NCBI GenBank assembly: GCA_039814575.1
Contig: JBCCAY010000002.1
Location: forward strand, 211,367 to 275,366
Reading direction: 5' to 3'
DNA: 64,000 nt
Source of the DNA: MED-G105 sp039814575
Lineage (GTDB): Bacteria > Pseudomonadota > Alphaproteobacteria > Caulobacterales > Parvularculaceae
The notes beneath the pieces are model-generated. The model saw only the letters and a program-made list of their open reading frames with translations. It made no database searches and was not told the DNA's origin. Shown here in pieces: positions 8,816-17,472 of the stretch (position 1 is its first letter; the number at the start of each line of letters is the position of its first letter). A program made the position numbers and the translations under genes.

Positions 8816-9664
8816 CTAATTGAACACCACAGTTTTCGAGCCGTTTAAGAACACGCGATGGTCGAGATGCCATCGAACCGCGCGCGCCAGCACTCGAGAC
8901 TCGGTATCGCGACCGATACGGACGAGATCGTCGGGTGTGTCGGAGTGTTTCACGCGTGCAACTTCTTGCTCAATAATCGGACTCTCGTCGAGGTCGGGCG
9001 TTACATAGTGCGCCGTCGCGCCCGTAAGTTTCACGCCGCGCTCGTGCGCCCGGTGGTAGGGCTTGGCGCCTTTAAAACTAGGCAGGAATGAGTGATGGAT
9101 ATTGATGACTTTGCCGTAGAGCCGATTTGATAAATCGTCGGATAACACCTGCATGTATCGAGCGAGGACGACGAGGTCGACGCTCTCTTTAGTGATCAAT
9201 TCGAGGAGTTTTTCCTCCTGTTCGGCCTTGTTCTGTTTCGTGACCGGCATGTGATGGTAAGGCAAGCGATAAAAATCGGCGAGCGATTTGGCGTCCATGT
9301 GGTTTGAGACGATCCCCACAGGGTCCATTTTCAAACTGTCTTTACGCCACCGATAAAGCAGATCGTGAAGGCAATGGTCCATTTTTGAAACCATGATCAA
9401 CACGCGGCCGCGTTGGTCGGCTGGAACAAGTTCTGTTCGAATGTTGAACTTCTCGACGATCGGTTTCAGGTGAAACTCAAACTCCTTAACGTTGTCGATC
9501 GAGAAATAGATACGCATCAGGAACGTATCGGTTTGGACGTCATCAAATTGCGCCGCTTCAATGATGTCGCCGCCGTTTTGCGCGATGCAGCTCGAGACGG
9601 CCGCGACAATGCCGGGCCGGTTGTCGCAAGAAAGTTTCAAAACATAGCTTGGCGATCCGGTCAT
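8816..9664 (-). CDS. purU: Formyltetrahydrofolate deformylase
   Basis: A 282-residue enzyme that hydrolyses 10-formyl-tetrahydrofolate to formate and tetrahydrofolate, balancing the one-carbon pool and feeding formate to purine synthesis. An N-terminal ACT domain (about 5-85, starting SYVLKLSCDNRPGIVAAVS) precedes the formyltransferase domain. Catalytic Asn188 and His190 lie in VINIHHSFLPSF and Asp226 in TPDLDESPI. Length is as usual for PurU. The ATG at 9664 has AGGA eight bases upstream; an ATG 20 codons earlier lacks family-like sequence. The gene is monocistronic with its own terminator. It lies beside a formaldehyde-type alcohol dehydrogenase, a sensible one-carbon pairing. Confidence 0.95.
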   Translation of the reverse strand: MTGSPSYVLKLSCDNRPGIVAAVSSCIAQNGGDIIEAAQFDDVQTDTFLMRIYFSIDNVKEFEFHLKPIVEKFNIRTELVPADQRGRVLIMVSKMDHCLHDLLYRWRKDSLKMDPVGIVSNHMDAKSLADFYRLPYHHMPVTKQNKAEQEEKLLELITKESVDLVVLARYMQVLSDDLSNRLYGKVINIHHSFLPSFKGAKPYHRAHERGVKLTGATAHYVTPDLDESPIIEQEVARVKHSDTPDDLVRIGRDTESRVLARAVRWHLDHRVFLNGSKTVVFN

Positions 9665-10006
9665 GGGGCGGGTCCTACTCTTAAGCCTTATCGAACTGGA
9701 GGCGTGTCCAACTGGAGCGGGCATGTTCGGGGCGTTGTCGCAGCTGACGACGTAATCATCTGTGGTGCGAGCATTTCAGCATAACATGGTCGTTAGCGAC
9801 GCGACAGGGCGCTTAATCGCCTCTCACGTCATCATTTAGAACAGCCGCGGCGGGGTTTAGACGATCCAGTTCGCGTTAGCATGATGTGCCGCTATGTATC
9901 ACGCGATCGTCAATGTGGTGCGCGATGAATAGCGTGTTACGCGCCCTTTTCTATTCCGTTTTCCATTAAACGTCGTAGCTCAGCTTGCCGCAAATGCGCG
10001 CCGTCC
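9665..10006. other. Intergenic stretch between purU and the alcohol dehydrogenase
   Basis: About 340 bases with no credible gene on either strand. It holds the purU promoter at its left end and the alcohol dehydrogenase terminator just beyond its right end. I see no RNA gene or long repeat in it. Confidence 0.6.
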
Positions 10007-10040
10007 AAAAAAATGCGCAGGCGGCTGAACCGCCTGCGCA
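10007..10040 (-). terminator. Strong intrinsic terminator of the class III alcohol dehydrogenase
   Basis: A perfect 11-base stem (TGCGCAGGCGG and its complement) with a five-base loop is followed on the minus strand by seven T. It lies 24 bases after the alcohol dehydrogenase stop codon. Confidence 0.9.
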
Positions 10041-10064
10041 AAAATTTCGAGCGCGCCTTAGCGC

Positions 10065-11228
10065 TTACTCCGGGATGATCTCACCTGGTAGCGAGTTCAC
10101 CGTCATCGTGTCGCGCGGTTGGTAGTGGATCACGGAGCGAATCGACTTGCCGGCTTTGAGCAGATCAAAGGCGGTGTTGATTTTGTCGTGGGTCATATTG
10201 TGCGTGATGTACGGATCGACGTCGAAGTCGCCGCGTAGCCATTCATCGACCATGCCTGGCAATTGGCTCCGGCCGAGAACGCCGCCAAAGGCGGTTCCGC
10301 GCCAGACCCGGCCCGTGACAAGCTGGAACGGACGCGTCGCGATTTCTTCGCCGGCGCCGGCGACGCCGATGATCGTGCACTCGCCCCAGCCCTTGTGGCA
10401 GGCCTCAAGAGCGGCGCGCATGACTTTAACATTGCCGATGCACTCGAACGTATAGTCGAGGCCGCCATTCGTCATTTCAACTAGGATCTCTTGGATCGGC
10501 GTGCTGTGGTCATTTGGGTTGATGCATTCGCTCGCGCCAAGGGATTGAGCGAGTTTGAATTTCTCCGGATTGGTGTCGATGCCGATGATCCGAGAGGCCC
10601 CGTTCATCACCGCGCCTTGGATCACCGCCATACCGACGGCGCCTAAGCCGAATACCGCAACCGTCGCGCCTTCTTCGACTTTGGCCGTGTTGCGCACAGC
10701 GCCCATTCCCGTCGGTACGGCGCAGCCCATAACGGACGCTTTTGACAGCGGCGCTTCTTTCGAAATCTTGGCGATCGCGATTTCGGGCAGCACCGTGTAC
10801 TCACTAAATGTGCTGGTGCCCATATAGTGAAGGATCTGCTTGCCCTTATAGGAAAAGCGGGATGTCCCATCCGGCATCAAACCGGCGCCTTGGGTTGCGC
10901 GAATGGTTTGGCAGAGATTGGTTTTGCCTGACTTGATGTAAGGGCAGTCCGGGTCTTCCGGCACGTAAAGCGGGATAACGTGGTCGCCGGGTTTCACCGT
11001 CGTGACGCCTTTGCCGACCTCTTCGACGACGCCGCAGCCTTCATGACCCAAAACGCATGGGAACAAGCCTTCCGGATCCGCGCCCGACAGGGTGAACATA
11101 TCTGTATGGCAAAGGCTGGTCGTTACGATGCGGACCAAGACCTCGCCGTCTTTGGGGCCTTCGAGGTCAATCTCTTCGATTTCCAGCGGCCGGTTCGGCT
11201 CCCAGGCAATTGCTGCACGCGTTTTCAT
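10065..11228 (-). CDS. frmA: S-(hydroxymethyl)glutathione dehydrogenase / class III alcohol dehydrogenase
   Basis: A 387-residue zinc alcohol dehydrogenase of the class III type, which oxidises the glutathione-formaldehyde adduct in formaldehyde detoxification. Catalytic zinc ligands are present: Cys40 (SLCHTD), His62 and Glu63 (GHEGCG) and Cys169 (GCAVPTG). The NAD site is GLGAVG (194-199), and GLMPDGTSRF and HYMGTSTFSEYTV are class III hallmarks. The structural-zinc loop is odd: where the family has four Cys, this protein has Asp92, Cys95, Ile98 and Cys106 without any length change. A C-terminal tail of about 15 residues is extra. AAGGAG lies eight bases before the ATG. No S-formylglutathione hydrolase gene is adjacent. 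Confidence 0.88.
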   Translation of the reverse strand: MKTRAAIAWEPNRPLEIEEIDLEGPKDGEVLVRIVTTSLCHTDMFTLSGADPEGLFPCVLGHEGCGVVEEVGKGVTTVKPGDHVIPLYVPEDPDCPYIKSGKTNLCQTIRATQGAGLMPDGTSRFSYKGKQILHYMGTSTFSEYTVLPEIAIAKISKEAPLSKASVMGCAVPTGMGAVRNTAKVEEGATVAVFGLGAVGMAVIQGAVMNGASRIIGIDTNPEKFKLAQSLGASECINPNDHSTPIQEILVEMTNGGLDYTFECIGNVKVMRAALEACHKGWGECTIIGVAGAGEEIATRPFQLVTGRVWRGTAFGGVLGRSQLPGMVDEWLRGDFDVDPYITHNMTHDKINTAFDLLKAGKSIRSVIHYQPRDTMTVNSLPGEIIPE

Positions 11229-12326
11229 TGCCTTTTCTCCTTTTCATCAGTGTTGGTGGACAAATAGGTCTTCAGTTCCGCTCGCGATAACAGTGAGCGT
11301 TGACATCAATCATATCACGGGTGTGGACCTTATTCTCAATCGTCGGCCGGCCGCGCAATACGTCGCAGTTCAAAAGTTATGCGCAGGCTGCGCCTGGCGG
11401 GCGGTGCTTTGGAGTTTTCAGATGTTCGAAATATGCCCAGCGTCGGCATGGTATTTTCATAGGCCGTCGTGTGCCTCTGCTTCTTTATAAGGGCGAATCG
11501 GCGTCGCCTCAACAATTGGCTTGAAGCCCCGTTGTTTAAGATCATTTATCTAAGTCATGTGGTTCGTTGAAGGCGAAGCTCTGGTTCTCGCATATTGTCT
11601 CACGACCGTACGCTGCGCGCACGACGTTGAAAGCGGCGGTGGCGAAGATACCTGACGCAGACATTGCGTGTTCTTTTAACGACGAGTGTGCATTGCAGCA
11701 TCCTTTTGCGGGAAAGATGCGGCAGCCAAATTGGAGCGGTCTGGGGATGTCGACTGACTATGGGGAAAACAGCCCCAAATGACGCCCGGACAGTTGACTG
11801 CGCCCGATCGCTTGCCTGTGAAAGACCTTCGCTATCCCCAGTCGACATAAGATTATTATGGGACGAATGTCCAGTGAAAATCGCATATTGGCGGCGATGG
11901 CGCCTAATATGGATCAGTCTCATTGCGGGGTCACGCCGTTCTGACATAAGCGGATGGTGACACTGGGCGGCTTGCGACGCTAGGCGACTGGCGCAACGGC
12001 TCGTCTGTGAAAAAGGCGGTGCGGTGCGTGATAGCGGTTGGCGCGTTCGCTAAGGCCCCGTATAATACGCGGAGATCTTTCGCCCTTGACGGCTGTCTCA
12101 TCACGACCAAAATCTGTCTTGAGACGCTGGGGGCTGTTCACTCTAACGCGCACTTGACAATGACGCGCCGCTGACATTTGGACGACACTGCGAAGGGCGC
12201 GGCCTAAACGGTTGAACGAAACCTTGGTTCTTCACGTTAACGGCCGCTGGAAAAAACCGCAGATGTCGCTTTTGTCGTCGTGCGTTCACAATGCGGTAAT
12301 CGACGCCTTTAAAGAAAGACGCTGCT
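11229..12326. other. 1.1-kb stretch without a recognisable gene
   Basis: Short open frames exist on both strands, but their products have no family-like features, odd composition and no ribosome sites. I see a ten-base inverted repeat (ATGTCGACTG at 11747-11756, complement at 11839-11848) and a GGGG-AAAACAG-CCCC hairpin at 11762-11776. It carries the promoter regions of both flanking genes, which diverge. It may hold decayed genes or an undetected RNA. Confidence 0.5.
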
Positions 12327-13493
12327 TTGAATATTGCTACGTTCGTTCAGTATGCTGCTATTTCGCCGGAGCTTAGCAATAAAGCGCGCTTTGGGCGGTA
12401 CGCCGTACTTGCTGGTTTGTTGGCGGTAACGATGTTCGGGGGGCGCGACACCCGCCTTGTCGTCGTGGAGACGCTCGCCGACGCCTATATCGCCGTGTCG
12501 GTTTTTGTGGCGTTAACGCTTCTCATTTTTCATGGGCTTGAAAGCGCGTTGAAGCTTAACACCGCCGCGCTGCTAAGTAGGTACGCCAAATATCAGATTG
12601 CAATTGCGGCCGTGCTTGGCGCGCTGCCGGGGTGCGGCGGCGCCATTATGGTGGTCACGCAGTATAGCATCGGCCGCACGAGCTTTGGCGCGATTGTCGC
12701 CGTCTTGACGGCGACCATGGGCGACGCGGCGTTTTTGTTAATTGCGAAAGAGCCTTCGACAGGCCTTCTCATCATGGCGCTCAGCATCGTAACGGGCGCC
12801 GCTTTCGGGTATCTTGTGGACACCCTGCACGGCAAAGACTTTCTGCGGGTCGATAAGGCGAACGCCTTCAATCGCGCGCCGCCACCCTTCGATTTCGGGC
12901 GTCTACATTGGCCATGGATCGCCCTTTTGATGATTGGCGTGCCAGTCGGGATACTATCGGCGTTTCAAATCGACATTGACGCGGTCTTTGGCGCGCCCGG
13001 CCTTGAAATAACCATCGGCGCCCTTGGCGCGCTCTCCTCGTTAGCGCTTTGGTTTCTCAATCCATCGACAAGCGCCAGTTATATCAACCGAACGGATGCG
13101 CCGGCGCCCGGCCGCGTATGGGAGAAAACAGCGACCGACACCTGTTTCGTAACAGTTTGGGTGATCATTGCGTTTCTGGCGTTTGAGTTGACCATCCATT
13201 GGACGGGTTGGAGCCTCAGCGCTGCGTTCGGCGCCCATGCTTGGTTCGTTCCGCTCATCGGCGTTCTCGTCGGATTTCTACCGGGATGCGGGCCGCAGGT
13301 CTTAACGACGAGCCTTTACCTGCATGGGGTGATCCCGCTATCGGCTCAGATGGGGAACGCCATTTCTAACGACGGCGATGCATTGTTCCCGGCGTTCTCG
13401 GTCGCGCCAAAAGCGTCCGTTCTTGCGACGCTATATACCGCGGTTCCGGCGCTCCTTTTGGCCTATACCTGGTTCTTCCTATACGAACTCTAG
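12327..13493 (+). CDS. Putative manganese/heavy-metal exporter (ten-TM, PF11449-like)
   Basis: A 388-residue membrane protein with about ten hydrophobic segments and a clear internal duplication. ALPGCGGAIMVVTQYSIG in the first half and FLPGCGPQVLTTSLYLHG in the second are matching signatures; each is followed by an acidic motif (ATMGDAAF and ISNDGDALF). This fits the family annotated as putative manganese transporter or 10-TM heavy-metal exporter. Only a TTG at 12327 is available as start: an in-frame stop lies ten codons upstream and no ATG or GTG occurs before the first membrane segment. The ribosome site is a weak AAAGAAAG. I looked for a manganese riboswitch upstream and did not recognise one. 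Confidence 0.8.
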   Translation: MNIATFVQYAAISPELSNKARFGRYAVLAGLLAVTMFGGRDTRLVVVETLADAYIAVSVFVALTLLIFHGLESALKLNTAALLSRYAKYQIAIAAVLGALPGCGGAIMVVTQYSIGRTSFGAIVAVLTATMGDAAFLLIAKEPSTGLLIMALSIVTGAAFGYLVDTLHGKDFLRVDKANAFNRAPPPFDFGRLHWPWIALLMIGVPVGILSAFQIDIDAVFGAPGLEITIGALGALSSLALWFLNPSTSASYINRTDAPAPGRVWEKTATDTCFVTVWVIIAFLAFELTIHWTGWSLSAAFGAHAWFVPLIGVLVGFLPGCGPQVLTTSLYLHGVIPLSAQMGNAISNDGDALFPAFSVAPKASVLATLYTAVPALLLAYTWFFLYEL

Positions 13494-13773
13494 TTCTCCA
13501 ACTCTAGTCGCCCATCGGAGGCCGCGCCTCGGCGAACGGGAGCCGTCCGAGCCGACCGTTTGGCGCGACCAGTGAAGGGGCGGTCTTTGTCTCGGTCTTG
13601 GGCGACCACACGGTCAACTGACGCGTGATGCGCAAGCTTTATATCGTGGACCGCGGGGAGGGAGCTCAGGTCACGTAATTTTCGGACCATCAGAACCAAG
13701 GCGCTCAAACGAAACCAATGGCGCCGTCTGCAACCGATCATTTACCTTTCTAAGTGCGTTGGCGACTGCGATC

Positions 13774-13806
13774 AAAAAAAAGAGGGCTGAATAATCAGCC
13801 CTCTTT
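13774..13806 (-). terminator. Intrinsic terminator of the TonB-dependent receptor gene
   Basis: A perfect 12-base stem (AAAGAGGGCTGA, four-base loop, complement) is followed on the minus strand by a T-run, about 70 bases after the receptor stop codon. The rest of the 13494-13875 gap holds no gene that I can see. Confidence 0.9.
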
Positions 13807-13875
13807 CGATTGCCGTAGTGAGGATTTCGCCAGATTTTGCGTTTGCACGCCGAAACGCCGACTGTCGCTTTCAGG

Positions 13876-16578
13876 TTATAAGCTGACGCGAATTGTTCCG
13901 ATAACTGAGCGGGGATCAGCAAAATTGAAACCGCCGCCCAAGAAACCGAACCCCGAACGTTCAATATAGGTTCTGTCCAGCAGGTTATTCACGTTTACCT
14001 GTAATTGGATCTTCTCGGTTGCTTGATAGCGCGCGCTGGCGTCAACCCGGATGAACCCCGGCAGGAAGATCTCCGAATTATCAGTTTCCCGTCTGGCGGC
14101 CAGGTTGCTGCTCCGATAGACGAAGCCAAGGCCGAGCTCCAGATCTTTCAACGCATTGTCAAACTCTTCAAACGAGTACGTACCAAACATGCTTGCGGTA
14201 TGCTTTGACGTTCCTAATTGCTGAAGAGGGTTTTCTAACGGCCCGTCGCCTTCAGTTTGCTCCGCTTCAAGGAAGCCATAAGAACCGGTGAGGGTGAGCC
14301 CGCGGTAATTGTTGATCGTGAAATCAAATTCACCGCCGCGATGGCGCACCTCGCCGACGGTATCAAAAAATTGAACGCTAATGCCGTCACGGTCGACCAG
14401 CTGGGCAACGTCGTTCCGCGATGTATTGAACAACGCTAAATTAGCGTTGAGCAGTCCGTCGAAAAAGTTGGTTCTGAAGCCTACTTCGTAGGAATTGCCT
14501 GTCTCCGGACCAATCGGATCGCCATTGATGTCCTGTATATCAAGCTGAGGTATGAAGGACTGGGCGTAACTGAAATACGAGCGTACGTTCTCAGATAGCT
14601 CCGCCGTGGCGCCGGCGCGGATCGTGACCGCGTCATCAGACTGCTCGATGCGCGCTTCAAGAGGGTCTGCGGTGCGGTCTGTCGTGACCTCATCATAGCG
14701 AACGCCGACGGGAATCGTCAGCCAAGACGTCGGCCTGATCGCCAATTCACCGTATACGGAAGCCAATGTTCGAACCGAGCTCTCGAAGAAAGATATCTCA
14801 AAACCGGGTCCTGTTGTAAGGTCGTTGGGTATGGTGTTGACGAAAGTCGTCCCGGCGATGTCATTGAAGTCCACGGTGCCCGAGAAATCGTCACCAATTG
14901 CAAACCGGGCATCAAACTCCAATGATTGGTAGGTGGCGCCGAGAACAAAGCTGTGCTGTTGGTCGAAGAGATTAATCGGTCCCGTCAGCTGCGCATCGCC
15001 GAAATAGAACAATTGGTGTTCTTTTCCGTTCTCTTGATAAAAATCAGCGGTCGGATTGTTAGGATCTGTACCGTACGCATAACCGTTATAATAGTAGTCC
15101 GCACCAGCATCAAGATACTTATACGCCGGCGCGGCATATCGAGATGCAAAATCCACCTCTTGGATCTGACCGCGTAATGTCAGCTTGAGGTCATCAAGGA
15201 ACGAATGCTCAAGAAAAACCTCGGTGCCTTTCGAGGTTTCAAAGGTGAAGTCAAGATCCGGTTGGCCCACATACGTTTCCGGCGTGACATTCGGGGGAGC
15301 TTCCCCTTCAAATGTCAAAGGGAAACGGAAGTTACTCGAGCCATTGCCGCGAATGTAAGATATGCTGCCTTGAATCCGCGTATTCGGACCAAGATCCGCT
15401 TCGATCACCGGGCGGATTGCAAAGCTGCGTTTAAATGCCGGTTCTTGCGGCGTTCCAGCATACTGGTGCGCAATACCGACACGTGCACGGATGTTTTCGT
15501 TGCCGAATAAAGCGCCAAAGTTCGCGTCAGCTTCGAGGCGGTGGAAATCAAACTGACCGCTGGTTGCTTCAAAGTTGACAAAGTCTTCTCCCGCAACGGG
15601 CTGAGTGAGAACCGTATTGATCGAGCCGCCCGGCAAAATCGGGCCGACGCTGACCGAAGCAGGGCCGCGCAACAACTCGATTGAATCGATGAAAACGTCA
15701 TCGACAGGGTTTGAGAAGATGTTTTCCGCACGACCGTTAACGATTTGCGTCGCGTTAAACCCCCGCACTTGAATGTCTTCAATTGCAAAAGCGCTCGGGT
15801 CGCTAAAGCCGATGGTCACGTTTGGCAGGGTCTGCAGATATTGCGTCGGCTTAACAAAGCCGCGGGCGTTCAAGGCGTCACGGTCGAGAACGTCAAGACT
15901 AAAAGGAATTTCTTCAGGCGAAAGGCCAAGCCGATCGCTAAAGCGTTGGTTAAAGAATTTGCCTGTAACAACAATTTCGTCGTCCGTCGCCGTTGCGTCA
16001 TCAACTTGCGCCGAAGCGTTCGTCACGCCGCCCAACACAATTGCAGATACGCTGCTCAACAGGCCTAACAGGCCCTTTTGTCTTTTAGATTGCGCCACTT
16101 TTCCCTCTTGGTTTTCGTGCCCAGTTTCAATGCGGGAGATGGTGATCACCCCGCGCTCTGTTAGGGCCCCGGAAAACCTCGAACCGCTCAGCAAAACGCA
16201 CAGCGCTTCGCTGGCCGAGAGAATACCGTCGACGGAGAAATCGCCCTCGACGTCAGCCAACACATAGGGGAAAAGAAGTTCACGCTCCGTTTGTTCGGCG
16301 AGCGAAAGCACCGCTTCGCCGAGCGTTTTTTCTCTTACCTGCAGCTTATAACGCTGCTCGACGACACTATTGGAAAAACCCTCAGCGCACGCCGCCCTGC
16401 CAGGGGTGATGGTCGCACTCGCCATCAAGCAGCCCGCGACAATAGCAGGCCCCAAGCAGAATCCCTCCCGAATATGTGGGCTAAACGCCGTGCTAGCTTT
16501 TAACGCTGCTCCGCCGGCCCCACTATTTAAAACAGGCGAGATACCAAAACCCGCTATAACTTTTTCAGTTCGCCGCAT
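13876..16578 (-). CDS. TonB-dependent outer-membrane receptor with N-terminal STN signalling domain
   Basis: A 900-residue receptor of the siderophore transducer type. An export signal (hydrophobic about 41-56) is followed by an STN domain at about 76-149 (YKLQVREKTLGEAVLSLAEQ to GVITISR), which contacts a FecR-type anti-sigma factor. Residues 165-190 then look like a second signal peptide (KRQKGLLGLLSSVSAIVLGG ending NASAQ). After that come a TonB-box-like DEIVVTG (200-206), the plug (IQVRGFNATQIVNGR, IELLRGPASVSVG) and a 22-strand-type barrel ending in the outer-membrane signature VIGTIRVSL. It is divergent from sigma and FecR genes that would respond to it. The ligand, probably a ferric siderophore, is not identifiable. 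The start lacks a good ribosome site. Confidence 0.9.
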   Translation of the reverse strand: MRRTEKVIAGFGISPVLNSGAGGAALKASTAFSPHIREGFCLGPAIVAGCLMASATITPGRAACAEGFSNSVVEQRYKLQVREKTLGEAVLSLAEQTERELLFPYVLADVEGDFSVDGILSASEALCVLLSGSRFSGALTERGVITISRIETGHENQEGKVAQSKRQKGLLGLLSSVSAIVLGGVTNASAQVDDATATDDEIVVTGKFFNQRFSDRLGLSPEEIPFSLDVLDRDALNARGFVKPTQYLQTLPNVTIGFSDPSAFAIEDIQVRGFNATQIVNGRAENIFSNPVDDVFIDSIELLRGPASVSVGPILPGGSINTVLTQPVAGEDFVNFEATSGQFDFHRLEADANFGALFGNENIRARVGIAHQYAGTPQEPAFKRSFAIRPVIEADLGPNTRIQGSISYIRGNGSSNFRFPLTFEGEAPPNVTPETYVGQPDLDFTFETSKGTEVFLEHSFLDDLKLTLRGQIQEVDFASRYAAPAYKYLDAGADYYYNGYAYGTDPNNPTADFYQENGKEHQLFYFGDAQLTGPINLFDQQHSFVLGATYQSLEFDARFAIGDDFSGTVDFNDIAGTTFVNTIPNDLTTGPGFEISFFESSVRTLASVYGELAIRPTSWLTIPVGVRYDEVTTDRTADPLEARIEQSDDAVTIRAGATAELSENVRSYFSYAQSFIPQLDIQDINGDPIGPETGNSYEVGFRTNFFDGLLNANLALFNTSRNDVAQLVDRDGISVQFFDTVGEVRHRGGEFDFTINNYRGLTLTGSYGFLEAEQTEGDGPLENPLQQLGTSKHTASMFGTYSFEEFDNALKDLELGLGFVYRSSNLAARRETDNSEIFLPGFIRVDASARYQATEKIQLQVNVNNLLDRTYIERSGFGFLGGGFNFADPRSVIGTIRVSL

Positions 16579-16809
16579 TTTTTTAACTTAAGCTCGACTG
16601 CGCCTTCGCGCCCCCCCCGGACTATTCTGAACCACCCCCGCCGATTCTTGGTTAACGCCGGTTTGGCCGCGTGTTGGCATTTCGATCGGCTAACGGAACT
16701 TAAGGCGCTTTGTCTTTTTATTAGGAAATGTTACACGGAGCACTTCACCGCACAAATGCGCATAACCGCTAACGTCGATAAAACGATGCGACTTAACCCC
16801 ACTAGATAG

Positions 16810-17472
16810 ATGTCAAGCTTGCTCGACATATTCATCAAACACGAAGCGGGCCTTCGTCGATTATTGTGGCGGTACGTTTCAAATCGACAAGATGTCGAAG
16901 ATCTATTGCAAGAAACATATGTTCGGGTGCTGGCGGCCGACGCCAAATACAAGCTACGCGCCTCAAAAGGGTACCTTTTTCGGACAGCGAAGAACTTAGC
17001 CCTCAACGAATTGGCGAAAAAATCGAGAACCACTACAGATTCTATAGAGGATTCAACGCCGGAAACTGTTCTAATAGATGAAGGACAGATCGCCGCCGAT
17101 GAAAGCCTATCGACGCGCCAGGAATTCATGCTCGTTGCACAGGCCGTGGCGGGGTTGCCGCCGCAATGCCGCAAAGTTGTCGTCATGCGAAAATTTGACG
17201 GCTTATCCTATCGGGAGATCGCCGACCGTCTTGGGATAACGGTGAGTACGGCCGAGAAGCATGCAGCGACGGGCCTTATAAAATGTGTCGATCACTTAAG
17301 ACGCAATGGTCACGACGTGGAAGAAATGATGGTGCGGCTCGGAGCAAAACGGCGCGCGCCTTCATCAACGGGGAGCGGCGAAAAGCCGAACCGTCCCCAG
17401 ACGGATAGTCGTATTTTGAGAAAGAAAGCGGCGTCAGTAGCTGCTGAAACAGTGAAAATTGACGATGAGTAA
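16810..17472 (+). CDS. FecI-type ECF RNA polymerase sigma factor
   Basis: A 220-residue extracytoplasmic-function sigma factor. Region 2 spans about 5-75 (RYVSNRQDVEDLLQETYVRV, then the region 2.3/2.4 helix SKGYLFRTAKNLALNEL). Region 4 spans about 118-170 (GLPPQCRKVVVMRKFDGLSY, REIADRLGITVSTAEKH). A basic tail of about 50 residues after region 4 is longer than usual. A stop codon directly precedes the ATG at 16810 in frame, so this is the earliest start; no clear ribosome site is seen. It overlaps the FecR gene by eight bases and is divergent from the STN receptor. It probably activates the receptor gene when ligand binds. Confidence 0.93.
   Translation: MSSLLDIFIKHEAGLRRLLWRYVSNRQDVEDLLQETYVRVLAADAKYKLRASKGYLFRTAKNLALNELAKKSRTTTDSIEDSTPETVLIDEGQIAADESLSTRQEFMLVAQAVAGLPPQCRKVVVMRKFDGLSYREIADRLGITVSTAEKHAATGLIKCVDHLRRNGHDVEEMMVRLGAKRRAPSSTGSGEKPNRPQTDSRILRKKAASVAAETVKIDDE

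Noticed and set aside
11600..11947. A 115-codon minus-strand frame in the gene-poor stretch
   Set aside because: The Arg/His-rich product has no recognisable motif and no ribosome site.
12100..12326. A manganese (yybP-ykoY) riboswitch before the metal exporter
   Set aside because: I could not find the conserved core bases or a convincing fold in the upstream sequence.
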